Positions 25,558-34,710 of a DNA stretch of 64,000 nt are shown in pieces. The position numbers and the translations under genes are program-made. The notes beneath the pieces were generated by a model. That model was not told the origin of the DNA, ran no database searches, and saw nothing but the letters and a program-made list of their open reading frames with translations. Source of the DNA: Stappia stellulata DSM 5886 (GTDB lineage Bacteria; Pseudomonadota; Alphaproteobacteria; Rhizobiales; Stappiaceae); the NCBI RefSeq assembly GCF_000423705.1, contig NZ_KE384083.1, positions 434,001-498,000 of the forward strand, read 5' to 3'. Each line of letters opens with the position of its first letter. The stretch's first letter is position 1.

Positions 25558-26157
25558 TCAGGACGCGGCCTGGAACAGCTCGTCGACGTAGTCCCAGTTG
25601 ACCAGGTTGTCGACGAAGGCTTCCAGATACTTCGGACGCGCGTTGCGGTAGTCGATGTAATAGGAGTGCTCCCACACGTCGACGCCGAGCAGCGGCGTGG
25701 CGCCATGAACGAGCGGGTTCTCGCCGTTCGGGGTCTTCATGATGACGAGCTTGCCGTCCTTCATCGCAAGCCACGCCCAGCCGGAGCCGAACTGCGTCGT
25801 GCCGGCGGCGATGAAATCGGAGCGGAACTTGTCGTAGCCGCCGAGATCGGCATCGATCTTGGCCGCCAGACCGCCGGGAAGCGACGTGCCGCCGCCGTTC
25901 GGCTTCATCCAGTTCCAGAAATGCAAGTGGTTGAAATGCTGGCCGGCATTGTTGAACAGGCCGGCGTTCTTGCCGAAGCTTTCCTTGACGACCTCTTCCA
26001 GCGATTTGCCCTCGAGACCGGAATCCTTCAGCAGATTGTTGCCGTTGGTGACATAGGCCTGGTGGTGCTTGTCGTGGTGATACTCAAGCGTTTCCGCAGA
26101 CATGTAGGGCCCGAGCGCGTCATAAGCGTAGGGAAGATCGGGAAGTTCGAAAGCCAT
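25558..26157 (-). CDS. sodB: Superoxide dismutase, Fe-type
   Basis: Dismutates superoxide to peroxide and oxygen in the cytosol. The 199-residue protein has all four metal ligands: H27 (in YHHDKHH), H77 (in FNHLHFW), D160 and H164 (DVWEHSYY). Q73 in NAGQHF, supplied by the N-terminal domain, and a Gly in the TPNGENPLV loop indicate the iron-type active site rather than manganese; metal flexibility is still possible. ATG 26157 (MAFELPDLPYAYDALGPY) is the family start and has GGAGGA upstream; an ATG five codons earlier would move the start onto the ribosome site. Single-gene unit with its own terminator and a palindrome in the leader. Confidence 0.96.
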   Translation of the reverse strand: MAFELPDLPYAYDALGPYMSAETLEYHHDKHHQAYVTNGNNLLKDSGLEGKSLEEVVKESFGKNAGLFNNAGQHFNHLHFWNWMKPNGGGTSLPGGLAAKIDADLGGYDKFRSDFIAAGTTQFGSGWAWLAMKDGKLVIMKTPNGENPLVHGATPLLGVDVWEHSYYIDYRNARPKYLEAFVDNLVNWDYVDELFQAAS

Positions 26158-26180
26158 GAATTCATCCTCCAAATGGGGGC

Positions 26181-26197
26181 GCCAAACGGCGTTTGGC
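26181..26197. promoter_or_regulatory. Perfect palindrome in the sodB leader
   Basis: GCCAAACGGCGTTTGGC is an exact 8-1-8 palindrome, 24 bases before the sodB ATG and just upstream of its ribosome site. It could be an operator or an mRNA hairpin controlling translation. The rest of 26198-26477, up to the DUF4332 gene, shows nothing else definite. Confidence 0.5.
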
Positions 26198-26477
26198 CAA
26201 ACCGCGGCGACCGCGAGAGCGGTCCGCCCGAAACGGTCCGGCCGGATGTTCTAAGAAAGAAGCTGCGCCAACATGCGCCGCTCCGTGACACAGCGCGGCC
26301 CCGCCGCCCCGTGCCATCCGGCGCAGGACGCGGTTAGCGCTTGTCACACAAGGCAAAATAGGGACGCGACCGGCAATCGGCAACGTCTCATCGGTAAAAA
26401 CCCGTGGAGCCATACCGACAACCGGCCGCAATCCGCAGATCACGCTCCGTCAATCGTCCCGGCACGAAAGCCGTGGA

Positions 26478-26885
26478 TCAATAGGTCATCATCGGCGCCA
26501 GCGCCTTCGCCTGCTCGACCCATTTTTCGACCGAGGCCTCGCCTGGCACCTGGCGCACGAGCTTCTTGTCCTCGTTCACCTCTTTCATCTTGGCGGCGAG
26601 GTTGGCGGCGTTTCGGTGCTTCAGCTCCTTGACGGTGTCGACACCGGCGGCTTCGAGAAGCTCCGAGTATTCCTCGCCGACACCGCTGATGCGCATCAGG
26701 TCGGCCATGTTGGCCCACTTCAGGATACGCGCAGCCTCGATGCCCGTCTCGTCGGCAAGGGCCTTGCGACCCTTGGGGTCCTTGGCGCGGTCCAGATAGG
26801 CCTCGGTCGTGCGGATGCCGGCCGCCTGCAGCTTTTCGGCATAGACCGGACCGATCCCTTCAATCTCGTCAATGGAATACGACAT
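26478..26885 (-). CDS. DUF4332 helix-hairpin-helix protein
   Basis: A 135-residue cytosolic protein with two helix-hairpin-helix motifs: [17 protein letters not shown] (about 8-24) and [17 protein letters not shown] (about 64-80). This pairing is the DUF4332 pattern; such HhH folds contact DNA non-specifically or mediate protein contacts. The C-terminal part ([17 protein letters not shown]) closes the domain. Two starts are close: 26891 (MQMSYS) touches the AAAGGGGGAG ribosome site, while ATG 26885 is spaced correctly, so I use 26885. It lies 53 bases after the DUF2267 gene in the same direction and is probably co-transcribed with it. Function not known. Confidence 0.85.
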   Translation of the reverse strand: MSYSIDEIEGIGPVYAEKLQAAGIRTTEAYLDRAKDPKGRKALADETGIEAARILKWANMADLMRISGVGEEYSELLEAAGVDTVKELKHRNAANLAAKMKEVNEDKKLVRQVPGEASVEKWVEQAKALAPMMTY

Positions 26886-26938
26886 CTGCATCTCCCCCTT
26901 TGGGCGGCCCTCATCGGCCGAACTGCATGACACCCGCG

Positions 26939-27322
26939 CTACAGAACCTGATTGAGCCCGGGAATGGAATTGACCACTTCGTCGACGGTCTCGGCGCCGA
27001 CATGCTCGCGCGCAGTCGCCATCAGCTCCCGCGTGACGCTCTGCACCTGGCTCATGTCGAGCCCAGCGCTTGTAAGTTCGTTGAGCGCCGCCATCGCGCC
27101 CATGCCGCCGCCGAGCATGCCGCCAAGGCCGCCGAGAAAGCCGCTGCCGCCGCCCTCGGTCTCGATGACGTCCTGCGCGCCCGGCAAGGCGCCGAGAATT
27201 TTCTGGACCTGATCGGACGGCCCTTCGCGATTGAGAAAATTGAGGATGATCTTGACCGCCTGGCGGGCAACGTCCTCGCCAATGCCGGCAGCCTGAGCGA
27301 TCCGGCCAACAAGCTCTTCCAT
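26939..27322 (-). CDS. DUF2267 family small protein
   Basis: A 127-residue cytosolic protein. The N-terminal part [20 protein letters not shown] with [18 protein letters not shown] resembles the DUF2267 helical repeat; the middle is a Gly/Met-rich turn region ([17 protein letters not shown]), then a second helical part ([25 protein letters not shown]). Function unknown; members are often stress-associated. ATG 27322 follows GGAGGGG. It is transcribed divergently from the HerA-like ATPase (157-base gap) and upstream of the DUF4332 gene. Confidence 0.78.
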   Translation of the reverse strand: MEELVGRIAQAAGIGEDVARQAVKIILNFLNREGPSDQVQKILGALPGAQDVIETEGGGSGFLGGLGGMLGGGMGAMAALNELTSAGLDMSQVQSVTRELMATAREHVGAETVDEVVNSIPGLNQVL

Positions 27323-27478
27323 GTACCCCTCCAGAATCAAAAATCGAACCTGTTCGTATCTGACACCACTGTTCCCCCGACGACAACCGCTATACAGCGC
27401 GCATCGTGCAGGTTACATGACGCCGGAGAGCAACAGGATGCCGTCGGGTGCGGGACAGGCAAAGCGGGAGACGGGCGG

Positions 27479-29032
27479 GTGCTTGCAGACGACAGGATCT
27501 TCATCGGCGGTTCCACGAAGGCGGAATATCTTCACCTCAAGCTTGCCAACCGGCATGGGCTGATCACGGGCGCGACCGGGACCGGCAAGACGGTCTCGCT
27601 TCAGATCCTCGCCGAAGGCTTTTCCAATGCCGGGGTCCCGGTCTTTTGCGCCGACGTGAAAGGCGACCTGTCCGGCATCGCCGCCGCAGGCGTCGAGAAG
27701 GACTTTCTGGAAAGGCGCGCCGACCAGATCGGCTTCGCGCAAGACTACATCTACGAAGCCTTCCCCACCCTCTTCTGGGATCTCTTTGGAAAGAAGGGCC
27801 ATCCGATCCGCACCACCGTGTCGGAGATGGGGCCGCTGCTCTTGGCGCGCCTGCTCGATCTCAACGCCACGCAGGAGGGCGTCCTCAACGTCGCCTTCGA
27901 ACTGGCCGACGACGAGGGCCTGCTGCTGCTCGACCTGAAGGACCTGCAGTCGCTGCTCGCCCATGTGGCGGAGCGCTCCTCCGAACTGTCGCGGGTCTAC
28001 GGCAATGTCTCCAAGGCCTCCGTCGGTGCGATCCAGCGCCAGCTCCTCGTGCTCGACCGCCAGGGCGGCGAGGCCTTCTTCGGCGAACCGGCGCTCGACA
28101 TCCGCGACATGATGCGCACCACCCGCGACGGGCGCGGCATCGTTTCCGTGCTCGCCGCCGACAAGCTGATGAGCTCGCCCCGTCTCTATGCCACCTTCCT
28201 GCTCTGGCTCTTGTCGGAGCTCTTCGAGGAACTGCCGGAGGTGGGCGATCCGGACAGGCCGAAGCTCGTGTTCTTCTTCGACGAGGCACACCTCCTGTTC
28301 GACGAGGCGCCCAAGGCGCTGATCGAGAAGGTGGAACAGGTGGTGCGGCTGATCCGCTCCAAGGGGGTCGGCGTCTATTTCGTCACCCAGAACCCGCTCG
28401 ACGTGCCGGATGAGGTGCTCGCCCAGCTCGGCAACCGGGTGCAGCACGCGCTCAGGGCCTTCACCCCGCGCGAGCAAAAGGCCGTGCGCGCGGCGGCCGA
28501 GACCTTCCGCCCGAACCCCGATCTCGACACCGAACAGGTGATCATGGAGCTCGGCGTCGGCGAGGCGCTGGTCTCCACGCTGGAGAAGAAGGGCGTGCCG
28601 TCGGTCGTCCAGCGCACGCTGGTCCGCCCGCCCTCCTCGCGCCTCGGACCGCTCGACGACGACGAGCGCCGCGAGATCGTCGCGGCAAGCCCGCTTGCCG
28701 GGATCTACGAGCGCATCGAGGACCGCGATTCCGCCTTCGAGGTGCTGAAGCGCCGGGCCGAAGAGGCCGCCCGGATGGAGGCGCGCCAGCTGGAACGCGA
28801 AGCCGACGAGGAGCGCCGGCGCGGCGAACCGCGCCGCTCGCGCTCGGGCTTCGAGCTTCCCGATTTCGGTCGCGACGACCGGCCGAAGACGCGGCGCAAG
28901 ACACGCACGCGCCGCTCGCGCAGCGACAGCGTCGTGGAAACGGCGGCGAAATCCGTCGCCCGCTCGCTCGGCTCCGCGCTTGGCCGCGCGCTGGTGCGCG
29001 GCATCATGGGGTCGCTGAAACGGGGATTTTGA
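27479..29032 (+). CDS. HerA-like (DUF853/YjgR) P-loop ATPase
   Basis: A 517-residue ATPase of the HerA/FtsK superfamily, DUF853 (YjgR) branch, predicted to be a DNA-related motor of unknown task. Walker A is GATGTGKT (31-38), directly after [13 protein letters not shown]; Walker B is the DEAH in [16 protein letters not shown] (268-271); a sensor-like QNPLDVP follows. The C-terminus is Arg-rich and ends [15 protein letters not shown]. No ATG matches the family N-terminus; GTG 27479 does ([12 protein letters not shown]) and has GCGGGAG upstream. The open frame continuing upstream is not family-like. A degraded copy of the last codons of this gene lies at 31621-31698, see there. Confidence 0.88.
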   Translation: MLADDRIFIGGSTKAEYLHLKLANRHGLITGATGTGKTVSLQILAEGFSNAGVPVFCADVKGDLSGIAAAGVEKDFLERRADQIGFAQDYIYEAFPTLFWDLFGKKGHPIRTTVSEMGPLLLARLLDLNATQEGVLNVAFELADDEGLLLLDLKDLQSLLAHVAERSSELSRVYGNVSKASVGAIQRQLLVLDRQGGEAFFGEPALDIRDMMRTTRDGRGIVSVLAADKLMSSPRLYATFLLWLLSELFEELPEVGDPDRPKLVFFFDEAHLLFDEAPKALIEKVEQVVRLIRSKGVGVYFVTQNPLDVPDEVLAQLGNRVQHALRAFTPREQKAVRAAAETFRPNPDLDTEQVIMELGVGEALVSTLEKKGVPSVVQRTLVRPPSSRLGPLDDDERREIVAASPLAGIYERIEDRDSAFEVLKRRAEEAARMEARQLEREADEERRRGEPRRSRSGFELPDFGRDDRPKTRRKTRTRRSRSDSVVETAAKSVARSLGSALGRALVRGIMGSLKRGF

Positions 29033-29378
29033 AGCCGCGATTCCCCTGTGAGCGCCTGACCGAGTTCACCGGATCGTCGGAACGAAGACGCCTGCTTCGA
29101 AAGCTGCCGTAGCGGCGACGCAGCGGCGCCTTCGCCCGCGCCGGGAAAATCTGCGCATCTAATCTTGAGTATTTGACTCCGGTTTAATTGCTCCTTATGC
29201 CAAGGCCATCGTCCCCGGCCCGACGGCCGGCGGCAAACCATCCGCGGCACCCGACCCAGCTCTCCCGCAAGGCCCGGTCCGCTTCCTCGACATCAAGGAG
29301 AGACCGCGCGCGGGCACCGCGCCACGGCGGAGCTGTGCCCGCTGCGGCACGCGCATGTCCGGCGCCGACCGGCACGCC
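29033..29378 (+). promoter_or_regulatory. Interval with probable promoter for the inverse autotransporter
   Basis: No gene is supported here. An AT-richer patch holds TTGACT (29173-29178), a 16-base spacer and TTATGC (29195-29200), a passable sigma-70 promoter for the gene at 29379. Everything else is GC-rich with no clear motif. Confidence 0.35.
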
Positions 29379-31529
29379 ATGACCCACAATCGCACCCTAT
29401 TGCTCTGCGCCACCGCACTCTGCGCCACGCTTGCCCCCTCGCTCCCCGCGCTCGCCGGGGACGCGCCCCTTTGGGGGCCGCATCTGGAGATTGGCGGCAA
29501 GGTCGGCACGAAGACGGATGTCGGCGAGACGACGCTCTTCGTGCCCCTGTTCCAGACCTTCGACCGGCTGATCTACACCGACATTCGCGGCAGTTTCGGC
29601 TCGCCCGGATCGCAGGAGGTCAACGCCGGTCTCGGCATCCGCCAGATCATCGACAACCGCTGGATCGTCGGCGCCTACGGGTTCCTCGACTACCGCCGCT
29701 CGCGGCTCAACAACCATTTCACGCAAGTGACCCTCGGCGCGGAAGCCATGACCGAACGCCTCGGCCTGCGCGCGAATGTCTATCTGCCGTTCGGCAAGAC
29801 CGTGCATCAGGCCGCCTCCCATGACAGTGCGAGCGTCGGCGACGCCTCGATCACCGTGCGCGGCGGCGAGGAACGCGCGATGCACGGCGTCGACGCGGAA
29901 GCCAGCGTCCTGACCGGCCTCAGCCTCTTGGGCGACGGCAGCGACGCGCTCTGGCTCCATGGCGGCGGCTACGCTTTCTGGGAGGACAAGGCCGACACGG
30001 TCTGGGGCCCGCGCATGCGCGCAGAATACCGGGTCGACGATGTCCTGTTCGCGGGAAGCCGGGTCAGCCTGATCGCCGAATACCAGTATGACGAGCCGCG
30101 CGGGTCGCAAGGGTTCCTCGGCGCGCGGCTGCGGCTGCCGCTGCAGCGCGTCGACGACACCGACGGCCGTTCCCGCCTCACCCCGCTGCAGAAACGCATG
30201 ACCGAAACCGTCACCCGCGATGTCGACATCGTCGCCCAGGCCGGCGCCTTCGGCCAGGCCGTGACCGGCATCGACGCGGCGACCGGCACCGCGCTCGACA
30301 ACCTGGAGATCATCGATCCGGCCGACGGCGACCTCGCGCGGCAGATCGACGCGGCCGGCAGCAGCCGGCAGGTGTTCATCAACGGATCGGGCAGCGAAAT
30401 CGCCATCGACGACACCATCCGCCTCACCGCCAACCAGCGCGTCGCCGGTGCGTTCAATGTCCGCAATCCGCTCACCGGCCGGGTGATGCGCGTCGGCGAC
30501 ACAAGGCTGCGCGGAACCGATGCGTCGCGCGACCTTTTCGCGATGGCCGACGACACAAGGCTCACCGGCCTGAGCCTCACCGGCGGACGGCACGCGGTCA
30601 CCTCCGACGGCGCCGACCGGGTGGCGCTGGCGGATCTTTCGATTTCCGGCGTCGCCGGCGCGGGCATCAACTTCGAGAACGGCACCGGGCTTTCGATTGC
30701 GCGCGTCGCGCTTTCCGACATCAATTTCGACGGGGCCGACGGCTTCAGCAACTTCGATCCGACGGCGACCCTGCGCGGCGTCGGCGTGCGCCTCAACCGG
30801 GCAAGCGACGTGACGATGAAGGCGGTCTCCGCCGACCGGGTGGGCATGGGCCTCTTCGCCAATGTCTCGCAGGACCTGACGCTGAGCGATATCGACATCT
30901 CCAACACCGCCAAGGAAGGCTTCGTCTTCCATTATGTGCATGGCGCGACGCTCGACCGGGTGAACGTTGCGCAGACGACGGCCGACGGCGCCGCCTTCGT
31001 CGCGTCGGGCGACATCGCCTACCGCAACTCGACGCTCTCCGGCCTGGGCGCGCTGCCCAACATCGGCAAGCGCAGCGGCATCAACATCTCCGCCTACAGC
31101 GGCGACGGCTCGATCATCGTCGGGGCGGACTCGAACACCGGCTACGACTTCGACAAGCTGACGATTTCCGGCGCCAGCAACAGCGGCATGATGATCATGG
31201 GCGTGCGCGATTCCAGTTTCCGCGACATCACAATTTCCGATGTGGACATCATCGGCATCCAGCTCATGCAGACGCTCAACCCGTCGGACAACATCGCCTT
31301 CGACACCGTTTCAATCGACGGCGCGGGGCGTGCCGGCTTCTGGGTGATGGGCGATTTTGCAAACCTCACGGGCACCATCGCCGTCACGGGAACGCCTGCG
31401 CCCTGCGGCCGCTCGCCCTACATGCCGACAACGCTGACGCAACCGGGCGGCGGCACGTTCGCCATCAACGGCGCAACCCTCGCCCCCGCAGACGTCGCAA
31501 CCACCTGCGCCCCCGTCGCGAACTTCTAG
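29379..31529 (+). CDS. Inverse autotransporter-like outer membrane protein with beta-helix passenger
   Basis: A 716-residue surface protein. A signal peptide covers residues 1-27 (ending PALA-G). Residues about 33-265 follow the intimin/invasin-type inverse-autotransporter barrel: EVNAGLGIRQIIDNRWIVGA, YGFLDYRRSRLNNHFTQVTL, GAEAMTERLGLRANVYLPFG. After a linker with PLQKRMTETVTRDVDIV, residues about 320-690 form a long right-handed parallel beta-helix (LTGLSLTGGRHAV, VALADLSISGVAGAGINF, DLTLSDIDISNTAKEGFVF). Intimins carry Ig-like repeats there, so a beta-helix is an unusual passenger. The C-terminus has a Cys pair (PAPCGRSP, ATTCAPV). ATG 29379 is preferred to 29355 for the signal peptide. 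Adhesion or glycan binding is inferred only. Confidence 0.78.
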   Translation: MTHNRTLLLCATALCATLAPSLPALAGDAPLWGPHLEIGGKVGTKTDVGETTLFVPLFQTFDRLIYTDIRGSFGSPGSQEVNAGLGIRQIIDNRWIVGAYGFLDYRRSRLNNHFTQVTLGAEAMTERLGLRANVYLPFGKTVHQAASHDSASVGDASITVRGGEERAMHGVDAEASVLTGLSLLGDGSDALWLHGGGYAFWEDKADTVWGPRMRAEYRVDDVLFAGSRVSLIAEYQYDEPRGSQGFLGARLRLPLQRVDDTDGRSRLTPLQKRMTETVTRDVDIVAQAGAFGQAVTGIDAATGTALDNLEIIDPADGDLARQIDAAGSSRQVFINGSGSEIAIDDTIRLTANQRVAGAFNVRNPLTGRVMRVGDTRLRGTDASRDLFAMADDTRLTGLSLTGGRHAVTSDGADRVALADLSISGVAGAGINFENGTGLSIARVALSDINFDGADGFSNFDPTATLRGVGVRLNRASDVTMKAVSADRVGMGLFANVSQDLTLSDIDISNTAKEGFVFHYVHGATLDRVNVAQTTADGAAFVASGDIAYRNSTLSGLGALPNIGKRSGINISAYSGDGSIIVGADSNTGYDFDKLTISGASNSGMMIMGVRDSSFRDITISDVDIIGIQLMQTLNPSDNIAFDTVSIDGAGRAGFWVMGDFANLTGTIAVTGTPAPCGRSPYMPTTLTQPGGGTFAINGATLAPADVATTCAPVANF

Positions 31530-31553
31530 ACGAGAACGCACATCCCGAAAACG

Positions 31554-31593
31554 GCCGGCGGAGCAAACCCTCCCGCCGGCTGTCGGTGCTTTT
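31554..31593 (+). terminator. Terminator after the inverse autotransporter gene
   Basis: GCCGGCGG (31554-31561) pairs with CCGCCGGC (31573-31580), 11-base loop, followed ten bases later by TTTT. A reasonable intrinsic terminator, 25 bases past the stop. Confidence 0.65.
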
Positions 31594-31620
31594 AAAAGGT
31601 GGATTAGATCCAAACCGGCA

Positions 31621-31698
31621 ATGCAGCAGTCCGCAGTCTACTTACTCGGCTCGGCAATGGTGCGCGGCATTGTGAAATCGCTGAAACGAAGGGCTTGA
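31621..31698 (+). pseudogene. Relic of the 3' end of a HerA-like ATPase gene
   Basis: Reading from 31621 in the frame that ends at TGA 31696-31698 gives a 25-codon piece ending LGSAMVRGIVKSLKRRA. The HerA-like gene at 27479-29032 ends with [21 protein letters not shown]. The match covers the last twenty or so codons with a four-codon deletion and scattered changes, and both stop in TGA. No other part of such a gene is seen upstream. It looks like a degenerate duplicate or the remains of a second, deleted paralogue, marking a rearrangement point just before a lower-GC gene. Confidence 0.6.
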
Positions 31699-31785
31699 GG
31701 AGAAGGCGTAGGAACAATACGCTCGATGGAATAGCAAACGCGGTTCATCTAAGGATTTATATTCACTCTTTGAAGGCGCAGGACA

Positions 31786-33045
31786 ATGCCATCACCACGA
31801 ACGGTGCGCTGGGATAACAACGAGCTCAAACTGAATGGAGCCCTAACATCGATTGACATTTTCGAGTTTTCAAAGGGACTGGATGTAATCGTTGAAAAAC
31901 GAGGCTACCGCGATGTGATCTTGGATTTCTCGCGGTCTTATCCTGTTCGCGAATCATTTATGGTTCCGGCTATCTCTCTAGTGCGGGATTACCGGCGAAA
32001 AGGTGTGACTTTTGAGCTTTTGTTGCCCAATGCAGCATCAGGTAAGAACATCTTCCACAATGCAAATTGGGCTCATCTCATTGACGACCTCGAACATGCT
32101 TCCTCGACTTTCGAGGGAGAAAGTCATCTCCCAGCATCGGCTTATACTACACCTGAAGAGCAGACGTCAGCAGTTGATCGAGTGATGTCGATGATACTCA
32201 AGGCTGTGCCGCTGAATAGGAAACAGCTACTAGCTCTCGAATGGTCCGTCAGCGAAATTTCAGACAACGTGCTCAATCACTCTCAGTCACCGATGGGCGG
32301 TGTAATTCAAGCAAGTACCATCACCGTCGATGATCGACAGATGGTGGAGTTTGTTGTCGCAGATACCGGAATCGGCATTCAGCAGTCTCTGGGTGAGTCC
32401 AAAGACATCCGCGCCTTGGAAAGGGCAATCCAAGAGGGTGTAACCCGTGACCCAACGACGAACCAGGGAAACGGTCTATATGGAACATTTCGTGTTGCAA
32501 CGCTGTCAAATGGCCTATTCGAGTTACACTCCGGACATGCCAGCTTAATCGCTAGAGGGGCGCACGACGTTCGCCCCAGTCGTCGGCCTTGGGCGCTTTT
32601 TCCCGGGACCGTCATCGTATGTCGTATAGCTTGCGATGACGAAAAGCTGATCGAGAATGCATTGATGTTCAAAGGGAAAGTGCATCAGCCGGGGTTTGAT
32701 TACATTGAAAAACGCTATGAGGCTGAGAAGGCCGATGAATTTGTCTTTCGCATGGTTCAGGAATGCCAGTCGTTCAGTTCCCGCGAAGCCGGCATAGGCG
32801 CTAGGATACTCATTGAGAATTTGCTTAGGGCGGAGCCGCTTTATCCGTTGGTAGTGGACTTCGAAGATATCGGGATTGTTTCCAGTAGCTTTGCTGACGA
32901 AGTTTTCGGACGGTTATTTGTCGCGCTCGGGCCAATGGCTTTCATGTCACGAATTAATTTTCGGCACGTTGATAGCTCGGTACGCGCGGTGCTGGATCGA
33001 GCCATCTCCCAGCGTATGTCGCATGCAATATCTGAGCGTTCCTAA
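31786..33045 (+). CDS. STAS-like / GHKL ATPase / STAS-like (DUF4325) signalling protein
   Basis: A 419-residue cytosolic protein with three parts. Residues about 8-110 are STAS-like (YRDVILDFSR, then VRDYRRKGVTFELLLPN). Residues about 130-285 are a GHKL ATPase: N-box EISDNVLNHS (E157, N161), G1 box VADTGIGI (D193), and G2-like GNGLYG (228-233). Residues about 318-412 resemble DUF4325, a STAS-like domain: SFSSREAGIGARIL, VVDFEDIGIVSSSFADEVFG. In Bacillus-type partner switching the kinase and the STAS antagonist are separate proteins; here kinase and two STAS modules share one chain. GC is visibly lower than the neighbours. CAGGA precedes ATG 31786. A signalling or defence role is inference; no partner gene is adjacent. 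Confidence 0.72.
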   Translation: MPSPRTVRWDNNELKLNGALTSIDIFEFSKGLDVIVEKRGYRDVILDFSRSYPVRESFMVPAISLVRDYRRKGVTFELLLPNAASGKNIFHNANWAHLIDDLEHASSTFEGESHLPASAYTTPEEQTSAVDRVMSMILKAVPLNRKQLLALEWSVSEISDNVLNHSQSPMGGVIQASTITVDDRQMVEFVVADTGIGIQQSLGESKDIRALERAIQEGVTRDPTTNQGNGLYGTFRVATLSNGLFELHSGHASLIARGAHDVRPSRRPWALFPGTVIVCRIACDDEKLIENALMFKGKVHQPGFDYIEKRYEAEKADEFVFRMVQECQSFSSREAGIGARILIENLLRAEPLYPLVVDFEDIGIVSSSFADEVFGRLFVALGPMAFMSRINFRHVDSSVRAVLDRAISQRMSHAISERS

Positions 33046-33251
33046 TTGAGAATACAACGGTGGGAGGAGGAGTATCCGTTGGGCGCCGCTGATACGTCAG
33101 ACTGGTGTTCCCGCGAGAGTCGTTTCAACACCACCTCCCCGCCCCCTCCCCTTGCCAGGTCCGGCGTTCTGGCGCAGTGTTGCGGTCCCCGATTTGGCGT
33201 CTCGCACCGGTTTCCCGGCGCGGCGCAATCCTTTCATACCGGAGCAGTTTC

Positions 33252-34643
33252 ATGTCCCATCTCGACCGGGTCCTGTCGCGTATCGACGCCGATTTCGACG
33301 CCTCGCTGTCCCGCCTGTTCGACCTGTTGAAGATCAAGAGCATTTCCACCGACCCGGCGTTCAAGGGCGACTGCCGCGCCGCCGCCGACTGGCTGGCGCG
33401 CGAACTGACCGGGATCGGCATTGCCGCGACCGTGCGCGACACCGACGGCCATCCGATGGTCGTCGGCCACAAGACCGACACGGACAAGCCCGGCCCGCAT
33501 GTGCTCTTCTACGGCCATTACGACGTGCAGCCGGTCGATCCGCTCGACCTTTGGGAATGCGATCCGTTCGAGCCGCGCGTCGTCACCCGCGAGGACGGCA
33601 CGAAGATGATCGTCGCGCGGGGTGCTGCCGACGACAAGGGCCAGCTCATGACCTTCGTCGAGGCGGCGCGCGCCTGGATCGCGGAGACCGGCGGCCTGCC
33701 GCTCAGCGTCTCGGTGCTTCTGGAGGGCGAGGAAGAGAGCGGCTCGCCGTCGCTGCACCCCTTCCTGGTGGCCAACCAGGATGAATTGTCCTGCGATCTG
33801 GCGCTCGTCTGCGACACCGGCATGTGGGACCGCGAGACCCCCGCGATCAGCACCATGCTGCGCGGGCTCGTTGGCGAACAGATCACCATCACCGCCGCCG
33901 ACCGCGACCTGCATTCGGGCATGTACGGCGGCGCTGCCCGCAATCCGATCCATGTGCTCAGCGACATCATCGCGGGGCTCCACGATGAAAACGGCAAGGT
34001 GACGCTGCCGCATTTCTACGACGGCGTGATCGACATGCCGGAAGACGTCACCGCGCTGTGGGACAAGCTCGGCTTCGATCACGAGGCGTTTCTGGGCGGC
34101 GTCGGGCTGAAGCATCCGGCCGGCGAGGCCGACCGCAACGCACTGGAACACATCTGGACGCGGCCGACCTGCGAGATCAACGGCATCTGGGGCGGCTACA
34201 CCGGTGCCGGCTTCAAGACCGTGATCCCCTCGCAGGCGCATGCCAAACTGTCGTTCCGGCTTGTCGGCGACCAGGATCCGGACCAGATCCGCCTCGCCTT
34301 CCGCACCCATGTGCGCGAACATCTGCCCGAGGATTGCGAGGTCACCTTCTCAAAGCACGGCGGCAGCCCGGCGCTGCGGCTCGACTTCGACAGCCCGGCG
34401 CTTGCCAAGGGCCGCAAGGCGCTGACCGAGGAATGGGGCAAGGAAGCCGCGCTGATCGGCTGCGGCGGCTCGATCCCCATCGTCGGCGATTTCAAGTCGA
34501 TGCTCGGCATGGATTCGCTGCTGATCGGCTTCGGTCTCGACGACGACAAGGTGCACTCGCCCAACGAGAAATACGAGATGTCGAGCTACCACAAGGGCAT
34601 CCGCTCCTGGGCCCGCGTGCTCGACGCGCTTTCGCAGGACTGA
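33252..34643 (+). CDS. M20 family metallopeptidase (dipeptidase/deacylase)
   Basis: A 463-residue cytosolic zinc or manganese peptidase of the M20 family, CNDP-like branch. The metal site is visible: H89 and D91 in [10 protein letters not shown]127 in [10 protein letters not shown], the EGEEESG motif at 158-164 (catalytic Glu plus metal Glu), D of CDTG, and the closing His in SSYHKG. The inserted dimerisation domain with DLHSGMYGG (the bridging His) lies at about 217-395. Substrate is probably a dipeptide or N-acyl amino acid. ATG 33252 follows GGAGCAG; the frame is open upstream but unlike the family. It begins 206 bases after the low-GC gene and leads into the LOG gene 67 bases on, likely an operon. 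Confidence 0.9.
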   Translation: MSHLDRVLSRIDADFDASLSRLFDLLKIKSISTDPAFKGDCRAAADWLARELTGIGIAATVRDTDGHPMVVGHKTDTDKPGPHVLFYGHYDVQPVDPLDLWECDPFEPRVVTREDGTKMIVARGAADDKGQLMTFVEAARAWIAETGGLPLSVSVLLEGEEESGSPSLHPFLVANQDELSCDLALVCDTGMWDRETPAISTMLRGLVGEQITITAADRDLHSGMYGGAARNPIHVLSDIIAGLHDENGKVTLPHFYDGVIDMPEDVTALWDKLGFDHEAFLGGVGLKHPAGEADRNALEHIWTRPTCEINGIWGGYTGAGFKTVIPSQAHAKLSFRLVGDQDPDQIRLAFRTHVREHLPEDCEVTFSKHGGSPALRLDFDSPALAKGRKALTEEWGKEAALIGCGGSIPIVGDFKSMLGMDSLLIGFGLDDDKVHSPNEKYEMSSYHKGIRSWARVLDALSQD

Positions 34644-34710
34644 GGCAATGCGCGCCGCAGCTCTACCGGGCTGCGGCGCCATCGCATCGCACGACACAAC
34701 GGGACACCAG

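Noticed and set aside
29033-33251. A complete integrative element or prophage
   Set aside because: No integrase, recombinase, tRNA gene or clean direct repeats were seen; only a 3'-end relic and one lower-GC gene support past rearrangement.
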